NCBI GenBank assembly: GCA_000432335.1 | Contig: HF995404.1 | Span: 14,977-35,391, forward strand | Length of the DNA stretch: 20,415 bases | Direction: 5' to 3' | DNA from: Firmicutes bacterium CAG:646 | GTDB lineage: Bacteria > Bacillota > Clostridia > Lachnospirales > Lachnospiraceae | Shown: one piece after another, positions 6,794-14,254 of the stretch | Position numbering within the stretch: the first letter of the stretch is position 1 | How the letters are laid out: every line of letters begins with the position of its first letter | The notes under the pieces: model-generated | The model's database searches: none | What the model saw: only the letters and a program-made list of their open reading frames with translations | Told to the model about the DNA's origin: nothing | Position numbers and translations under genes: made by a program

Positions 6794-8092
6794 TCATTCC
6801 AAAGATTTCATATTTTCTCTTCCAGGATCTGCCAGATTCGTAAAATCAATCATTCCTGCAAAACGTCCGGCTCCTCCATACAAATCCTGTTCCATACGAT
6901 AGCCGTCCAGATTCACATAATCACATCGAAAATATTCCTCCGTCAGATACGTTCCCAGGTCACTGACATCCTGACTACTGAAAAAACAAAATCCCTGTTC
7001 TCGCAAATACTGGTACACTTCATTTTCCGGGTGATACTGATCTCTTCCACCAAAATCATTTCCCATAGGGTACATTAAGATATCCACCTCACCCACAAGG
7101 CTTCCCACTTCATTTTTCCATTGTTCCATATCTGCCTTTACCTTTTCAATACCGGAGGTATAACTGATGCGATCATATCCGTTGCAGGCAAATTCCCAGC
7201 CCTGATCCTTCAAAGCCTGAATAACCGGCTTCACCTTTTCTATTTCCTGAGCCGTATCGAAAATCCCATAGCGGGACGCATATTTATTTCCTTCTGTGCC
7301 TCCCAGAAAAGGAGCGGTGCGATATCCCAAAATTCCGTTATAACCAGTCAACCCCAGAATCCCACGGGCTCCCTCATAGGAAAAATCCGGATGTTTTTCT
7401 ACAAAAGCATTGACACAGGTGACCACATCAAAATCCCCTGTCGTAATACTTCCATCCAGCCGAACCCTTTCGTTTACAATCTTTCCACTCTCATCCAGCA
7501 TCAGTCGGGAAGCAAACCCCTGTCCAGAAAGAGAGAGATCATAATTAACGTTCTGCTGAGAAAGCACCAACGGTTTTTTCCCTTTGGGAAGCATCAGCTC
7601 TCCCGGCTGAAATTTTCCAGTCTTTTCGTCTTTCTGAACCAGATCTTCCAAACGGATCAATACATACCCGTTATCGTAAAGCTGCTGTAAAATCCCATTA
7701 AATTCGTCTACCGTCAAGTGCGCCTGCCCCAGCGCCTCGGCTGCCCGCACATCTTCCTGTTCAAAAGCAGTTTCAGGAACTGCTATCAACGTGGGAAAGG
7801 ACAGATGGGTGACATGTTTAATATCCACCGCTTCCATTTCTACTTCCGCTTCCGTCTTTTTCTCCACTTTCTTTTTCTTGTTTTTTTCTGAGTTCTTCTC
7901 CACTGCCCCACCAATCAGCGCAATCACACCGATCACCAGCGCCAGAACCACTGCTGCCAGAACTGCCCGCAAAATCAGCGCTCTTCTCCTTCTTCTTCGC
8001 ATCTGCTCCCGGCGTATCTTCTGTCTTCGCAGTCTTCTGACTCTCTCTTCTGGTGTTTCTCGTCTTCTATCGGGTTGTTTCCTTTCACTCAT
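6794..8092 (-). CDS. Membrane-anchored polysaccharide-deacetylase-fold protein, catalytically degenerate paralog
   Basis: 432 residues. An extremely basic cytoplasmic tail (residues 1-42, dominated by Arg) is followed by one membrane segment (about 39-63), a Lys/Glu-rich linker and a NodB-type extracellular domain. It is clearly a paralog of the next gene upstream (8131-9612), sharing for example LTGYNGILGYRT and the KKPxVLS strand. The key residues are gone: the Asp-Asp pair of motif 1 is Q180-N181, and the HxxxH zinc motif is N304-R308. It should therefore not be a metal-dependent deacetylase and may be a binding, regulatory or scaffolding partner of the intact copy. AGAGG lies 8 nt upstream of the ATG; the gap to the upstream paralog is 38 nt, so they form an operon. 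The frame is intact and not decayed. Confidence 0.85.
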   Translation of the reverse strand: MSERKQPDRRRETPEERVRRLRRQKIRREQMRRRRRRALILRAVLAAVVLALVIGVIALIGGAVEKNSEKNKKKKVEKKTEAEVEMEAVDIKHVTHLSFPTLIAVPETAFEQEDVRAAEALGQAHLTVDEFNGILQQLYDNGYVLIRLEDLVQKDEKTGKFQPGELMLPKGKKPLVLSQQNVNYDLSLSGQGFASRLMLDESGKIVNERVRLDGSITTGDFDVVTCVNAFVEKHPDFSYEGARGILGLTGYNGILGYRTAPFLGGTEGNKYASRYGIFDTAQEIEKVKPVIQALKDQGWEFACNGYDRISYTSGIEKVKADMEQWKNEVGSLVGEVDILMYPMGNDFGGRDQYHPENEVYQYLREQGFCFFSSQDVSDLGTYLTEEYFRCDYVNLDGYRMEQDLYGGAGRFAGMIDFTNLADPGRENMKSLE

Positions 8093-8130
8093 ACATTCAT
8101 CCTCTGACCTTATTGGTTTCTACTCAAAGC

Positions 8131-9612
8131 TTATAACGACGGCATATCGGTTCTGGCCGGGTCCAAAATCTGGCTGGCGTCAAACAAGTCGCTGGTACGA
8201 TTTTTCTCTCCATGTACATCATTCCACAGACGATATCCGTCCAGATTCCGTCTGCCCTGTCTTACATAATTATCTCTAATCTGCAGGAAGTACTGAGAAG
8301 AGTCCACATTACAGAAGAAATTAAATCCCTGACTCTTCAAATAAGTGAATTTTTCATTTTCTGCGGAATAATCATGCCAGTCTGCCAGATCTTCTCCGTG
8401 AGCAAAAATAATCGTATCTGTCTCACCGATCAGCGGCTCCACATAGGCAAGCCATTTTTCTGTATCCGCCTTAATCGTTTCCAGACTGGTATTCGCGCCC
8501 ACACGGATATGTCCCCAGGTATGGCTGGCAAAATTCCATCCTGTATCCTTGATCGCCTGCGCCACCTTTTTCGCTTCTTCACATTCCTTTTCCCAGTCAA
8601 AATCCGGGTGCGCATCCAGCCATGCCCTCTGGTCTTCTGTGAGATTTTCCCCGGTCTTATACGCAATATCGGTGCGATACCCCAAAATACCATTATATCC
8701 GGTCAAAGCGATCGTACCTCTTGCTCCATGATACGCCCCGTCAGGATGTTCCTCCAGAAACTGATTCAAAAGCGGTACACAGTCATAAGCTCCCGTCACA
8801 GTCGTTCCATCCGCCTGAATGTATTCACAAGTCGGTTTTCCATTCTCGTCCAGAACCATCTTGCTCGCCGTTCCTCTGCCGTCATAACTGTGATAATAGC
8901 TCAGGTCATCCAGAGACAGGACAAAAGGCTTCTTTCCTTCTGGAAGCATAATCTGATTCGGTGTAAAATGCACGTCTCCATTTTCATCTGTTGTCTGGGT
9001 TACCAGATCATGAAGATCCACCAGCACATAGCCATTATCATACATAGCCTGGGTGATCTTGTTAAATTCATCCACCGTTGTCATCCATTGCTTGAATCCA
9101 GCCGCCGCGCTGTCATTTCCCGCAAATCCCCTCTCGGGATCTACTACCAGCGAATGATAGAAAATATGCGTCACCTGCGTCATATCTACCGGAACCATCG
9201 TTGATTTTTCCGCTTCCAGCTTAGCAATCCTCGCAATAATATCCGCATCCTTATCATAATTCTCCAACGACTTCAAAAGTTCAATCGCTCCGTCATAATC
9301 ATAACCCATGGAGATTTCTTCCGCCTGGGCAATGGTCTCCTTACGCTTTTGATTCTTTTCCTCTTCTTCCTGGATCAGCTTCTCCTGACGCGCCTGCTCC
9401 TCTGCTTTCTTCTGCTTTGATTTTTTCACCTGAAAAGATACCAGAACGATCGAGCCCACCAGAATCAGGATCAGCACCCCCAAAACCGCCGCCCGCATCA
9501 TCATGGCACGCTTCCTCCGCTGCCTTCTCCGCTCCTTTCGAAGACGTTCTATCCTCTTTTGTCTCTCTTCCTCCGACATGGGAGGTCTGTTACTTTTTCT
9601 CTCTTCACTCAT
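8131..9612 (-). CDS. Membrane-anchored polysaccharide deacetylase (NodB-like), intact motifs
   Basis: 493 residues from the ATG at 9612. That start is chosen because AGGATGG lies 8 nt upstream, whereas the same AGG would abut the in-frame ATG at 9624. Architecture: a basic cytoplasmic tail, one membrane helix (about 41-61), a charged coiled coil and a short TPR-like helical segment (to about 136), then an extracellular NodB-type domain. Motif 1 is LSLDDLS with Asp235-Asp236. Motif 2 is SHTWGH with His364 and His368, the HxxxH zinc pair of CE4 esterases. The usual RxPxG motif is not obvious. It likely removes acetyl groups from a cell-envelope glycan (peptidoglycan or a surface polysaccharide); the substrate is not readable. 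It is first in an operon with its degenerate paralog and has its own strong promoter. Confidence 0.87.
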   Translation of the reverse strand: MSEERKSNRPPMSEEERQKRIERLRKERRRQRRKRAMMMRAAVLGVLILILVGSIVLVSFQVKKSKQKKAEEQARQEKLIQEEEEKNQKRKETIAQAEEISMGYDYDGAIELLKSLENYDKDADIIARIAKLEAEKSTMVPVDMTQVTHIFYHSLVVDPERGFAGNDSAAAGFKQWMTTVDEFNKITQAMYDNGYVLVDLHDLVTQTTDENGDVHFTPNQIMLPEGKKPFVLSLDDLSYYHSYDGRGTASKMVLDENGKPTCEYIQADGTTVTGAYDCVPLLNQFLEEHPDGAYHGARGTIALTGYNGILGYRTDIAYKTGENLTEDQRAWLDAHPDFDWEKECEEAKKVAQAIKDTGWNFASHTWGHIRVGANTSLETIKADTEKWLAYVEPLIGETDTIIFAHGEDLADWHDYSAENEKFTYLKSQGFNFFCNVDSSQYFLQIRDNYVRQGRRNLDGYRLWNDVHGEKNRTSDLFDASQILDPARTDMPSL

Positions 9613-9665
9613 TGTAATATCCATCCTATGTTATAAAAATGTAAATATGTTGCACCACTGGCATT

Positions 9666-9694
9666 ATTATACCATAACTTCCTCCCAGATACAA
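9666..9694 (-). promoter_or_regulatory. Sigma-A promoter of the deacetylase operon
   Basis: On the minus strand, TTGTAT (-35, 9689-9694), a 17-bp spacer and TATAAT (-10, 9666-9671), with TGG directly before the -10 giving an extended form. It lies about 55 nt upstream of the chosen start at 9612. Confidence 0.85.
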
Positions 9695-9747
9695 AAGCAA
9701 TAATTTCTAAATTGTTTCTCCACGATAAAAAATCCCGTGAATTCTAA

Positions 9748-9776
9748 TTGCCTTTTATGCATATCAGTGCTAAAAT
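9748..9776 (+). promoter_or_regulatory. Sigma-A promoter of the 9815 membrane protein
   Basis: TTGCCT (9748-9753), 17-bp spacer, TAAAAT (9771-9776). It lies about 40 nt upstream of the ATG and diverges from the deacetylase promoter, leaving about 50 bp between the two -35 boxes. Confidence 0.82.
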
Positions 9777-9814
9777 AAAAAGGTATTATTGAAAAAACAG
9801 ACAGGAGGAAAAGT

Positions 9815-10276
9815 ATGAAAGTCTGGCAAGTATTACTCATTATATTGGTTATCATTATCGGTGTTATGGTAGCCCTTTATTTCCTTGGAAAACGTGCTCA
9901 GAAAAAACAGGACGAACAACAGGCGCAGATTGAGGCTGCCAAGCAGACCACATCCATGCTGATCATTGATAAAAAACGAATGCCTATCAAAGAATCAGGA
10001 CTTCCTCAGATGGTTATCGATCAGACGCCAAAATTAATGCGCAGAACCAAACTTCCCATCGTTAAAGCCAAGATTGGTCCGAAGATCATGGTTCTTGTAG
10101 CAGATGAAAAGATTTTTGATCTGATTCCAGTGAAGAAAGAAGTGAAAGCAACTGTCAGCGGTATCTATATCACAGAAGTACGCGGTGTGCGTGGCACTCT
10201 GGAAAAACCACCGGCAAAAGAAGGCTTCTTTAAACGGATGAAAAACAAAATAACCGGTAAAAAAGCTGCAAAATAA
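9815..10276 (+). CDS. Small single-pass membrane protein of unknown function
   Basis: 153 residues. An N-terminal membrane helix (about residues 5-24) is followed by a Gln/Lys-rich stretch (27-44) and a globular part rich in Lys, Ile and Val. That part carries a repeated LPxxV-type pattern (GLPQMVIDQTPKLMRR, then KLPIVKAKIGPKIMVLVAD). The C-terminal tail is strongly basic (KRMKNKITGKKAAK). No catalytic motif is seen and I do not recognise the family. The single N-terminal helix followed by positive residues suggests N-out/C-in topology with a cytoplasmic domain. It is monocistronic, with its own promoter, a clear AGGAGG site and its own terminator. It diverges from the deacetylase operon, so shared envelope function is a guess only. 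Confidence 0.85.
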   Translation: MKVWQVLLIILVIIIGVMVALYFLGKRAQKKQDEQQAQIEAAKQTTSMLIIDKKRMPIKESGLPQMVIDQTPKLMRRTKLPIVKAKIGPKIMVLVADEKIFDLIPVKKEVKATVSGIYITEVRGVRGTLEKPPAKEGFFKRMKNKITGKKAAK

Positions 10277-10282
10277 TTACAT

Positions 10283-10349
10283 AAAAGAACGTGGCTGTCG
10301 CTTTAAGCATTATCAGAATATACATTTAAAGCAACAGCCACGTTCTTTT
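10283..10349. terminator. Bidirectional intrinsic terminator between convergent genes
   Basis: Arms 10283-10306 and 10326-10349 form a 24-bp stem with A- and T-rich ends (AAAAGAACGTGGCTGT paired with ACAGCCACGTTCTTTT). One C-A mismatch on the plus transcript becomes a G-U wobble on the minus transcript. It serves the 9815 gene and the DUF1934 gene. Confidence 0.93.
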
Positions 10350-10366
10350 GTTTTTATACGATATCT

Positions 10367-10831
10367 CTAAAGTTCAAAAAATTTATTTTCACTTTTCTCG
10401 CCCTTGGGCGTCACCCGTATCTCCATCGTGCAGTCAGCCATAGGACTTCCATTCATTCCCAGCGCATAATCTGCCCGAATCTTCATCCAACTGTCGGCTT
10501 CTTCCATGATTACACGAGTGGCAGACACATCCATCTCCATTGTCCCAAAAGGTGTTTTATAAAAAGCCAGATTCTTCTTGTCTCTTTCAAAAATCATATG
10601 TACATTGACAAGGCCTTTTTTCTTTACTTCCATGAGCCCCGGACGTATCTTGATCATGTTATGTGTCGGCTCCTGAAAGCCCTCCATATTTTCTTCATAG
10701 AGCAGATAATGGGCACCATTTCGAAAATAGTATTCTCCCACGGTCATCATCTCCACCGGTTCCTCGCTTTCTTCCAGTCCTCCCAGCGTCTGCAGTCCTT
10801 TCATATGTATCAGTACTTCTTTTGTCATCAT
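10367..10831 (-). CDS. DUF1934 beta-barrel protein (YwiB-like)
   Basis: 154 residues from the ATG at 10831. GAGGAG within the end of murI lies 8 nt upstream of that ATG. A TTG at 10837 overlapping the murI stop is in frame but is not supported by spacing. Features of the DUF1934 family include the N-terminal VLIHMKGLQ strand, the YYFRNGAHYLLYEE segment and the C-terminal DYALGMNGSPMADCTMEIRVTP strands, giving a lipocalin-like beta barrel. The cellular role is not established. It follows murI directly, with its start 2 nt past the murI stop, so the two are translationally coupled. It ends at a bidirectional terminator. Confidence 0.88.
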   Translation of the reverse strand: MMTKEVLIHMKGLQTLGGLEESEEPVEMMTVGEYYFRNGAHYLLYEENMEGFQEPTHNMIKIRPGLMEVKKKGLVNVHMIFERDKKNLAFYKTPFGTMEMDVSATRVIMEEADSWMKIRADYALGMNGSPMADCTMEIRVTPKGEKSENKFFEL

Positions 10832-10833
10832 TC

Positions 10834-11655
10834 TCAATACTCCTCAAGATTTATCTGCTGCGTCATCTCCACATCATAGGGCAAAATAGAATTGGCAAAG
10901 CTTGTGAACTTCTCCGCCGCATCACTCACATAAAAGCGATACGGAAATTCTTCCTCTGTCCCTCCCTGATTCAAAAGTCCTTTCTCCTGCAAAAGTTCTT
11001 TTAATGCCAAAGACGTCTCGTATGCCGGATTCACCAGACGTACCTCTTCCCCCATAATATTTCCTATCATATTGCGAAGCAGAGGATAATGGGTACATCC
11101 CAGAATCAGCGTATCAATATCCTGCTCCTGCAATTCCTGTAAATATCTGCGGGCTACCATCTCTGTAATGGGGTCTTTCCGCCATCCCTCTTCCACTAAA
11201 GGCACAAACAGCGGACAGGCTTTTCCCACCACCGAAATGTCAGGATCGATTTTCTGAATCAACTTCCGGTACAGATGACTGCGAATCGTAGCCTCCGTAG
11301 CGATCACTCCCACTCTCTTACTCGTAGTTTCCCGGGCAGCCACCCGGGCTCCCGGTTTTACCACCCCGATAATGGGGATGTCTATCTCCTTTTCCAGCGT
11401 ATCCAAAGCCAGCGCGCTGGCTGTATTGCAGGCCACAACAATCGCCTTCACTCCCTGATTCTGCAAAAAACGCACAATCTGACGGGAATATCTCAGTACC
11501 GTTTCCTGAGATTTACTTCCATAAGGCAGTCGGGCTGTATCTCCAAAGTAAACGATTTTTTCCATTGGAAGATTTCTCATGATCTCCCGGGCAACGGTGA
11601 GACCACCAATCCCGGAATCAAATACCCCAATGGGTGCATTGGAATCCATTTTCAT
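10834..11655 (-). CDS. murI: Glutamate racemase
   Basis: 273 residues, standard length. It converts L-glutamate to D-glutamate for peptidoglycan precursors in the cytoplasm without a cofactor. The two catalytic cysteines are Cys76 in ACNTASA and Cys187 in GCTHYPLL, and the N-terminal signature is FDSGIGGLT (12-20). The start at 11655 is supported by GGAGAAG 7 nt upstream; an in-frame ATG two codons later is weaker. It is first of a two-gene operon with DUF1934. Its promoter abuts a nested inverted-repeat element, and a hairpin lies at the 5' end of the predicted mRNA. Confidence 0.96.
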   Translation of the reverse strand: MKMDSNAPIGVFDSGIGGLTVAREIMRNLPMEKIVYFGDTARLPYGSKSQETVLRYSRQIVRFLQNQGVKAIVVACNTASALALDTLEKEIDIPIIGVVKPGARVAARETTSKRVGVIATEATIRSHLYRKLIQKIDPDISVVGKACPLFVPLVEEGWRKDPITEMVARRYLQELQEQDIDTLILGCTHYPLLRNMIGNIMGEEVRLVNPAYETSLALKELLQEKGLLNQGGTEEEFPYRFYVSDAAEKFTSFANSILPYDVEMTQQINLEEY

Positions 11656-11689
11656 TTTTCTTCTCCACTTTTATCTTGCTTATCGCTGT

Positions 11690-11709
11690 CGATAACCAAA
11701 AAGTTATCG
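11690..11709 (-). promoter_or_regulatory. Hairpin/operator candidate at the murI transcript start
   Basis: The minus strand has CGATAAC, a 6-nt loop, then GTTATCG, a perfect 7-bp inverted repeat. It begins about 3 nt after the predicted transcription start and ends 35 nt before the murI ribosome-site region. Confidence 0.5.
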
Positions 11710-11718
11710 CGCCTTTCT

Positions 11719-11747
11719 ATTCTAACCTTTTATGGAGAAGAATTCAA
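11719..11747 (-). promoter_or_regulatory. Sigma-A promoter of murI-DUF1934
   Basis: On the minus strand TTGAAT (11742-11747), 17-bp spacer, TAGAAT (11719-11724). The -35 box directly abuts the outer arm of the inverted-repeat element at 11748. Confidence 0.75.
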
Positions 11748-11855
11748 GTAACAGTTCAGCCATACAGATGTCCGCTTGTTTGTGAGTAAAACAGTGGCGT
11801 CAGCCACGATAAGCACGCAGTGCGGTTTTACGAATGGCGCGAGCTGAACTGTTAC
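11748..11855. repeat. Nested inverted-repeat intergenic element (108 bp)
   Basis: The outer arms GTAACAGTTCAGC (11748-11760) and GCTGAACTGTTAC (11843-11855) are perfect 13-bp inverted repeats. Inside lie a second pair, GTAAAAC (11786-11792) and GTTTTAC (11825-11831), and two small hairpins: GTGGC-GTCA-GCCAC (11794-11807) and GCAC-GCA-GTGC (11813-11823). The dinucleotide AA flanks both ends. It fills the gap between the spoIIR stop and the murI promoter. It looks like a MITE- or REP-type repeat, or a structured 3'-end. There is no T-run, so it is not a typical intrinsic terminator. Confidence 0.75.
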
Positions 11856-11870
11856 AATGCTACCTTTCTG

Positions 11871-12491
11871 CTATCCCAGCCAGCGAAAACGAATTTTCAC
11901 CTTTTTCGGATGAAGGATAAAGTCATACGCCTCCTCATCCAAAAGCACTTCCAGCTTTTCCTTGCTCTCCTGAGGTACTACACCGCTTGCTGCTTCCTTA
12001 AAACACAAACCCGGGTACAGCACACACCACCAGTTATGTCCCTTCGCCTCTCCGATCTCAATACGAAGCGCCTCATACTCTCCCGGCGGAAAGGTACAAT
12101 CCCCGTACGTTTTTTCTGGAAACCAGTCTGTTTCCAGCGATACCCGCACTTTCCTGGGCGTTACCAGTGAAAATGCTTCCTCCTGAATCTCTTCCATCTG
12201 TTCTGCTACCAACTTCTTCGTCTCCTCCCGGGAAGACGCTTTTGCCAGCACCGGCTGCAGCTTTTTCACTACCGTCTCTTTCACCCGAAGTTTTTCTGCC
12301 TGATCCTCCGGAGAATCACTGTTTGCCAGTACATGAAACCGAAGAACCTCCTGAGAAATTTCTTTTTGCAACTGTTGCTCCTTCAAGGAAGGCGCTCCTG
12401 CCAGAAACGCTCCGCAAAGCCCAAGACACAGAGAAATAATCCACACCACACCTTCTGTTTTTCTTTTATCTGATTCTTTTTTTCTCCACAT
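11871..12491 (-). CDS. spoIIR: Stage II sporulation protein R
   Basis: 206 residues from the ATG at 12491, preceded by GGAGG 5 nt upstream; an in-frame ATG at 12503 lacks a good ribosome site. SpoIIR is made in the forespore under sigma-F and is secreted toward the mother cell, where it triggers SpoIIGA to process pro-sigma-E. An N-terminal membrane/signal segment (about residues 14-34) is followed by the family signatures VLRFHVLANSDS and KGHNWWCVLYPGLCF. It follows the gerA operon by 68 nt without a terminator, so it could be read from it or from its own forespore promoter, which I could not identify with confidence. Confidence 0.94.
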   Translation of the reverse strand: MWRKKESDKRKTEGVVWIISLCLGLCGAFLAGAPSLKEQQLQKEISQEVLRFHVLANSDSPEDQAEKLRVKETVVKKLQPVLAKASSREETKKLVAEQMEEIQEEAFSLVTPRKVRVSLETDWFPEKTYGDCTFPPGEYEALRIEIGEAKGHNWWCVLYPGLCFKEAASGVVPQESKEKLEVLLDEEAYDFILHPKKVKIRFRWLG

Positions 12492-12559
12492 ACCATCCTC
12501 CATTGTTCTGCTCTTTTCTGGAGGATTCCCACTTTTCCACTCCGTATTCCTTCTGCTGG

Positions 12560-13183
12560 TTACTTATCCACATATATCTGCTCTTCCTGCACACGAATCC
12601 GGGGAAGTTCCGGAATTGTCCCCTGATTATGTCTATCCCGATAAATTCCCGCCAACGTCACCGGCTTTTCATATCGGGTACGATTTTCATAAATACCAGA
12701 CAAAAACTGCCCCAAAGACTCCACCGCCGTACCATTTTCCCCCAAAACCGCTCCCACATCCTCAGCAGCAAATACATAGGCGCTACTTCCCATGGAAGTA
12801 TTTGTCTCCATCCTTTCCAATACTCCCGACAGACGCTCCGGATTCTCCAAAAGCCCTTTTCCAAAGATTACAGACTGAATATGCCCCGGGTCCAGATATA
12901 ATTCCCGGGTACTGTCATACAGTTTCTGTATCGCTTCCTGGGAATCTCCCTCCAATAACAACGCTCCTGTCCCTGTTCCCTGCTGCTCCTCTCCCCCTTC
13001 TTTTCCCTGCCCGGTGGAGCTGGAAAGCTGCGCCATTCCCAGATACACCTGATACTGTCCTTCCTGCCAGTCCAATCCCACTACCAGAGGGTACGCCCGT
13101 TTCTCTGGTTCCACAATCTGACAGCCCGTCAAAGCCAGCGACAGCAAAAACACCATAGCCAAAAGTCCTTTTCTCTTTTTCAT
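12560..13183 (-). CDS. gerAC: Truncated Ger(x)C-type germination lipoprotein (N-terminal domain only)
   Basis: 207 residues, whereas GerAC/GerKC proteins are usually about 370-400. A lipoprotein signal ends in LTGC (Cys21), then comes the N-terminal Ger(x)C domain: RAYPLVVGLDW, the GxSxxEAIQKLYD segment, and LYLDPGHIQSVIFGKGLL. The protein ends at IRVQEEQIYVDK, where full-length homologs continue into the C-terminal GerAC domain; no continuation is seen in the other frames downstream. The last 70 nt before spoIIR may mark a deletion. GerC subunits anchor on the outer face of the spore inner membrane and are needed with GerA and GerB for nutrient-triggered germination. A GAGGAGGG ribosome site precedes the ATG, 12 nt after gerAB. 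Whether the short form works is unknown. Confidence 0.85.
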   Translation of the reverse strand: MKKRKGLLAMVFLLSLALTGCQIVEPEKRAYPLVVGLDWQEGQYQVYLGMAQLSSSTGQGKEGGEEQQGTGTGALLLEGDSQEAIQKLYDSTRELYLDPGHIQSVIFGKGLLENPERLSGVLERMETNTSMGSSAYVFAAEDVGAVLGENGTAVESLGQFLSGIYENRTRYEKPVTLAGIYRDRHNQGTIPELPRIRVQEEQIYVDK

Positions 13184-13195
13184 GACATTCCCTCC

Positions 13196-14254
13196 TCACG
13201 ACTTTCTTCTCAAAAAAGCATTACAGACAGTCAGTATCAGAAAAAACGGCAGAAAAATACAGAGCATCAGCCGTGGGTATTCGGCAGTGAAAACATTTCT
13301 TCCAAAGGGTGATGTTCCCAGAAGAAAACTTAAAATTACAGCGATCCCCCTGCCCCGGCAGAGCCCTACCCTCTGCCAAATATACTTACTGTAAAAGAAA
13401 AGACTCCCCAGAGAAAAAATCAGCGCAAACAAAATAATCGTCAGAAAAATCAGATCGATCCGCCGGATAAAACCTCCCGGCAGACGCACCCCCGCCATCA
13501 GATCCAACATGGGATACTTTAGCGCCTTAGCGCCATTTTTCCCAAAAGTTCCCAGCAAAATCAAGACAATCGCGCCCTGCCACAGCCCAATTCTTCCTAT
13601 CGTACGAAAAAGCGAGCCTGCATGTCCTCCTTTTGGCGCCACCTGAATCACTAAAAATGGAATCAGACTCGCTCCCAAAAACATTGTCAGAAACCATCCC
13701 ATGCCCCATAAAATCTCTTTTCCCTCTTCCAGTCTCCAAATACTATAACTATCCTCTGCCACCTTCCACATCTCCGGCTCTATCTGAAATGCCGCCAGAA
13801 AAAACATCCCCCCCACCAGCAGGCAAACCACCGGCCAGGCTGTCTCGGCAAATCTTCCCCTCGCCTGCACATTCTGACTGCCGCCCAGAGATACCAGCGT
13901 CAAAATTCCCGCCGCCACCCACACGGAAATCCCCTGAACAAAATATTCCGTGATGATTTCGCTGATCTGGGCAATCATCCAGCTCGCTGTAAGAATCAGA
14001 TAAATCTGATATATTCCTGCAATGATCCGACTCATACCGCGTCCCCAGTATTTCTCTGGATAACGGTACACATGAACCTGCCGCAGCAGAAAAAACACAC
14101 AAACACACAAAAAAATGGTGCCTAACAGAATACTGCACAAACCCGTTCGCCCGGAAAGCCCTGTCCCTGTCCACAATACTACCGGTCCCAGATATGCCAA
14201 AGCAAACTGTCGCTCCATCTGAATCCAGGAAATTCTCTCATTATCTGCAAACAT
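13196..14254 (-). CDS. gerAB: Spore germination permease GerAB/GerKB family
   Basis: 352 residues with about ten predicted hydrophobic helices, a member of the endospore germination permease branch of the APC transporter superfamily. The N-terminus NERISWIQMERQFALAYLG matches the ERIS-x-Q-x(6,8)-F start of the family. GerB subunits form the germinant-binding part of the Ger receptor in the spore inner membrane. The start overlaps the end of gerAA by 14 nt, and gerAC follows 12 nt after its stop, so all three are coupled. The germinant cannot be deduced from sequence. Confidence 0.92.
   Translation of the reverse strand: MFADNERISWIQMERQFALAYLGPVVLWTGTGLSGRTGLCSILLGTIFLCVCVFFLLRQVHVYRYPEKYWGRGMSRIIAGIYQIYLILTASWMIAQISEIITEYFVQGISVWVAAGILTLVSLGGSQNVQARGRFAETAWPVVCLLVGGMFFLAAFQIEPEMWKVAEDSYSIWRLEEGKEILWGMGWFLTMFLGASLIPFLVIQVAPKGGHAGSLFRTIGRIGLWQGAIVLILLGTFGKNGAKALKYPMLDLMAGVRLPGGFIRRIDLIFLTIILFALIFSLGSLFFYSKYIWQRVGLCRGRGIAVILSFLLGTSPFGRNVFTAEYPRLMLCIFLPFFLILTVCNAFLRRKS

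Noticed and set aside
6422..7078. A 218-codon plus-strand open frame, Ser-rich then hydrophobic.
   Set aside because: It runs across the antisense of two genes and their promoter; it has no ribosome site and its composition is that of a reversed Glu-rich linker.
8212..9204. A 330-codon plus-strand open frame.
   Set aside because: It is fully antisense to the deacetylase gene, has no ribosome site and no recognisable domain; the minus strand carries clear catalytic motifs.
11660..11740. CTTCTCCA/TGGAGAAG inverted repeat that could hide the murI ribosome site.
   Set aside because: The distal arm (11733-11740) lies in the spacer of the predicted murI promoter, so it would not be in the transcript.
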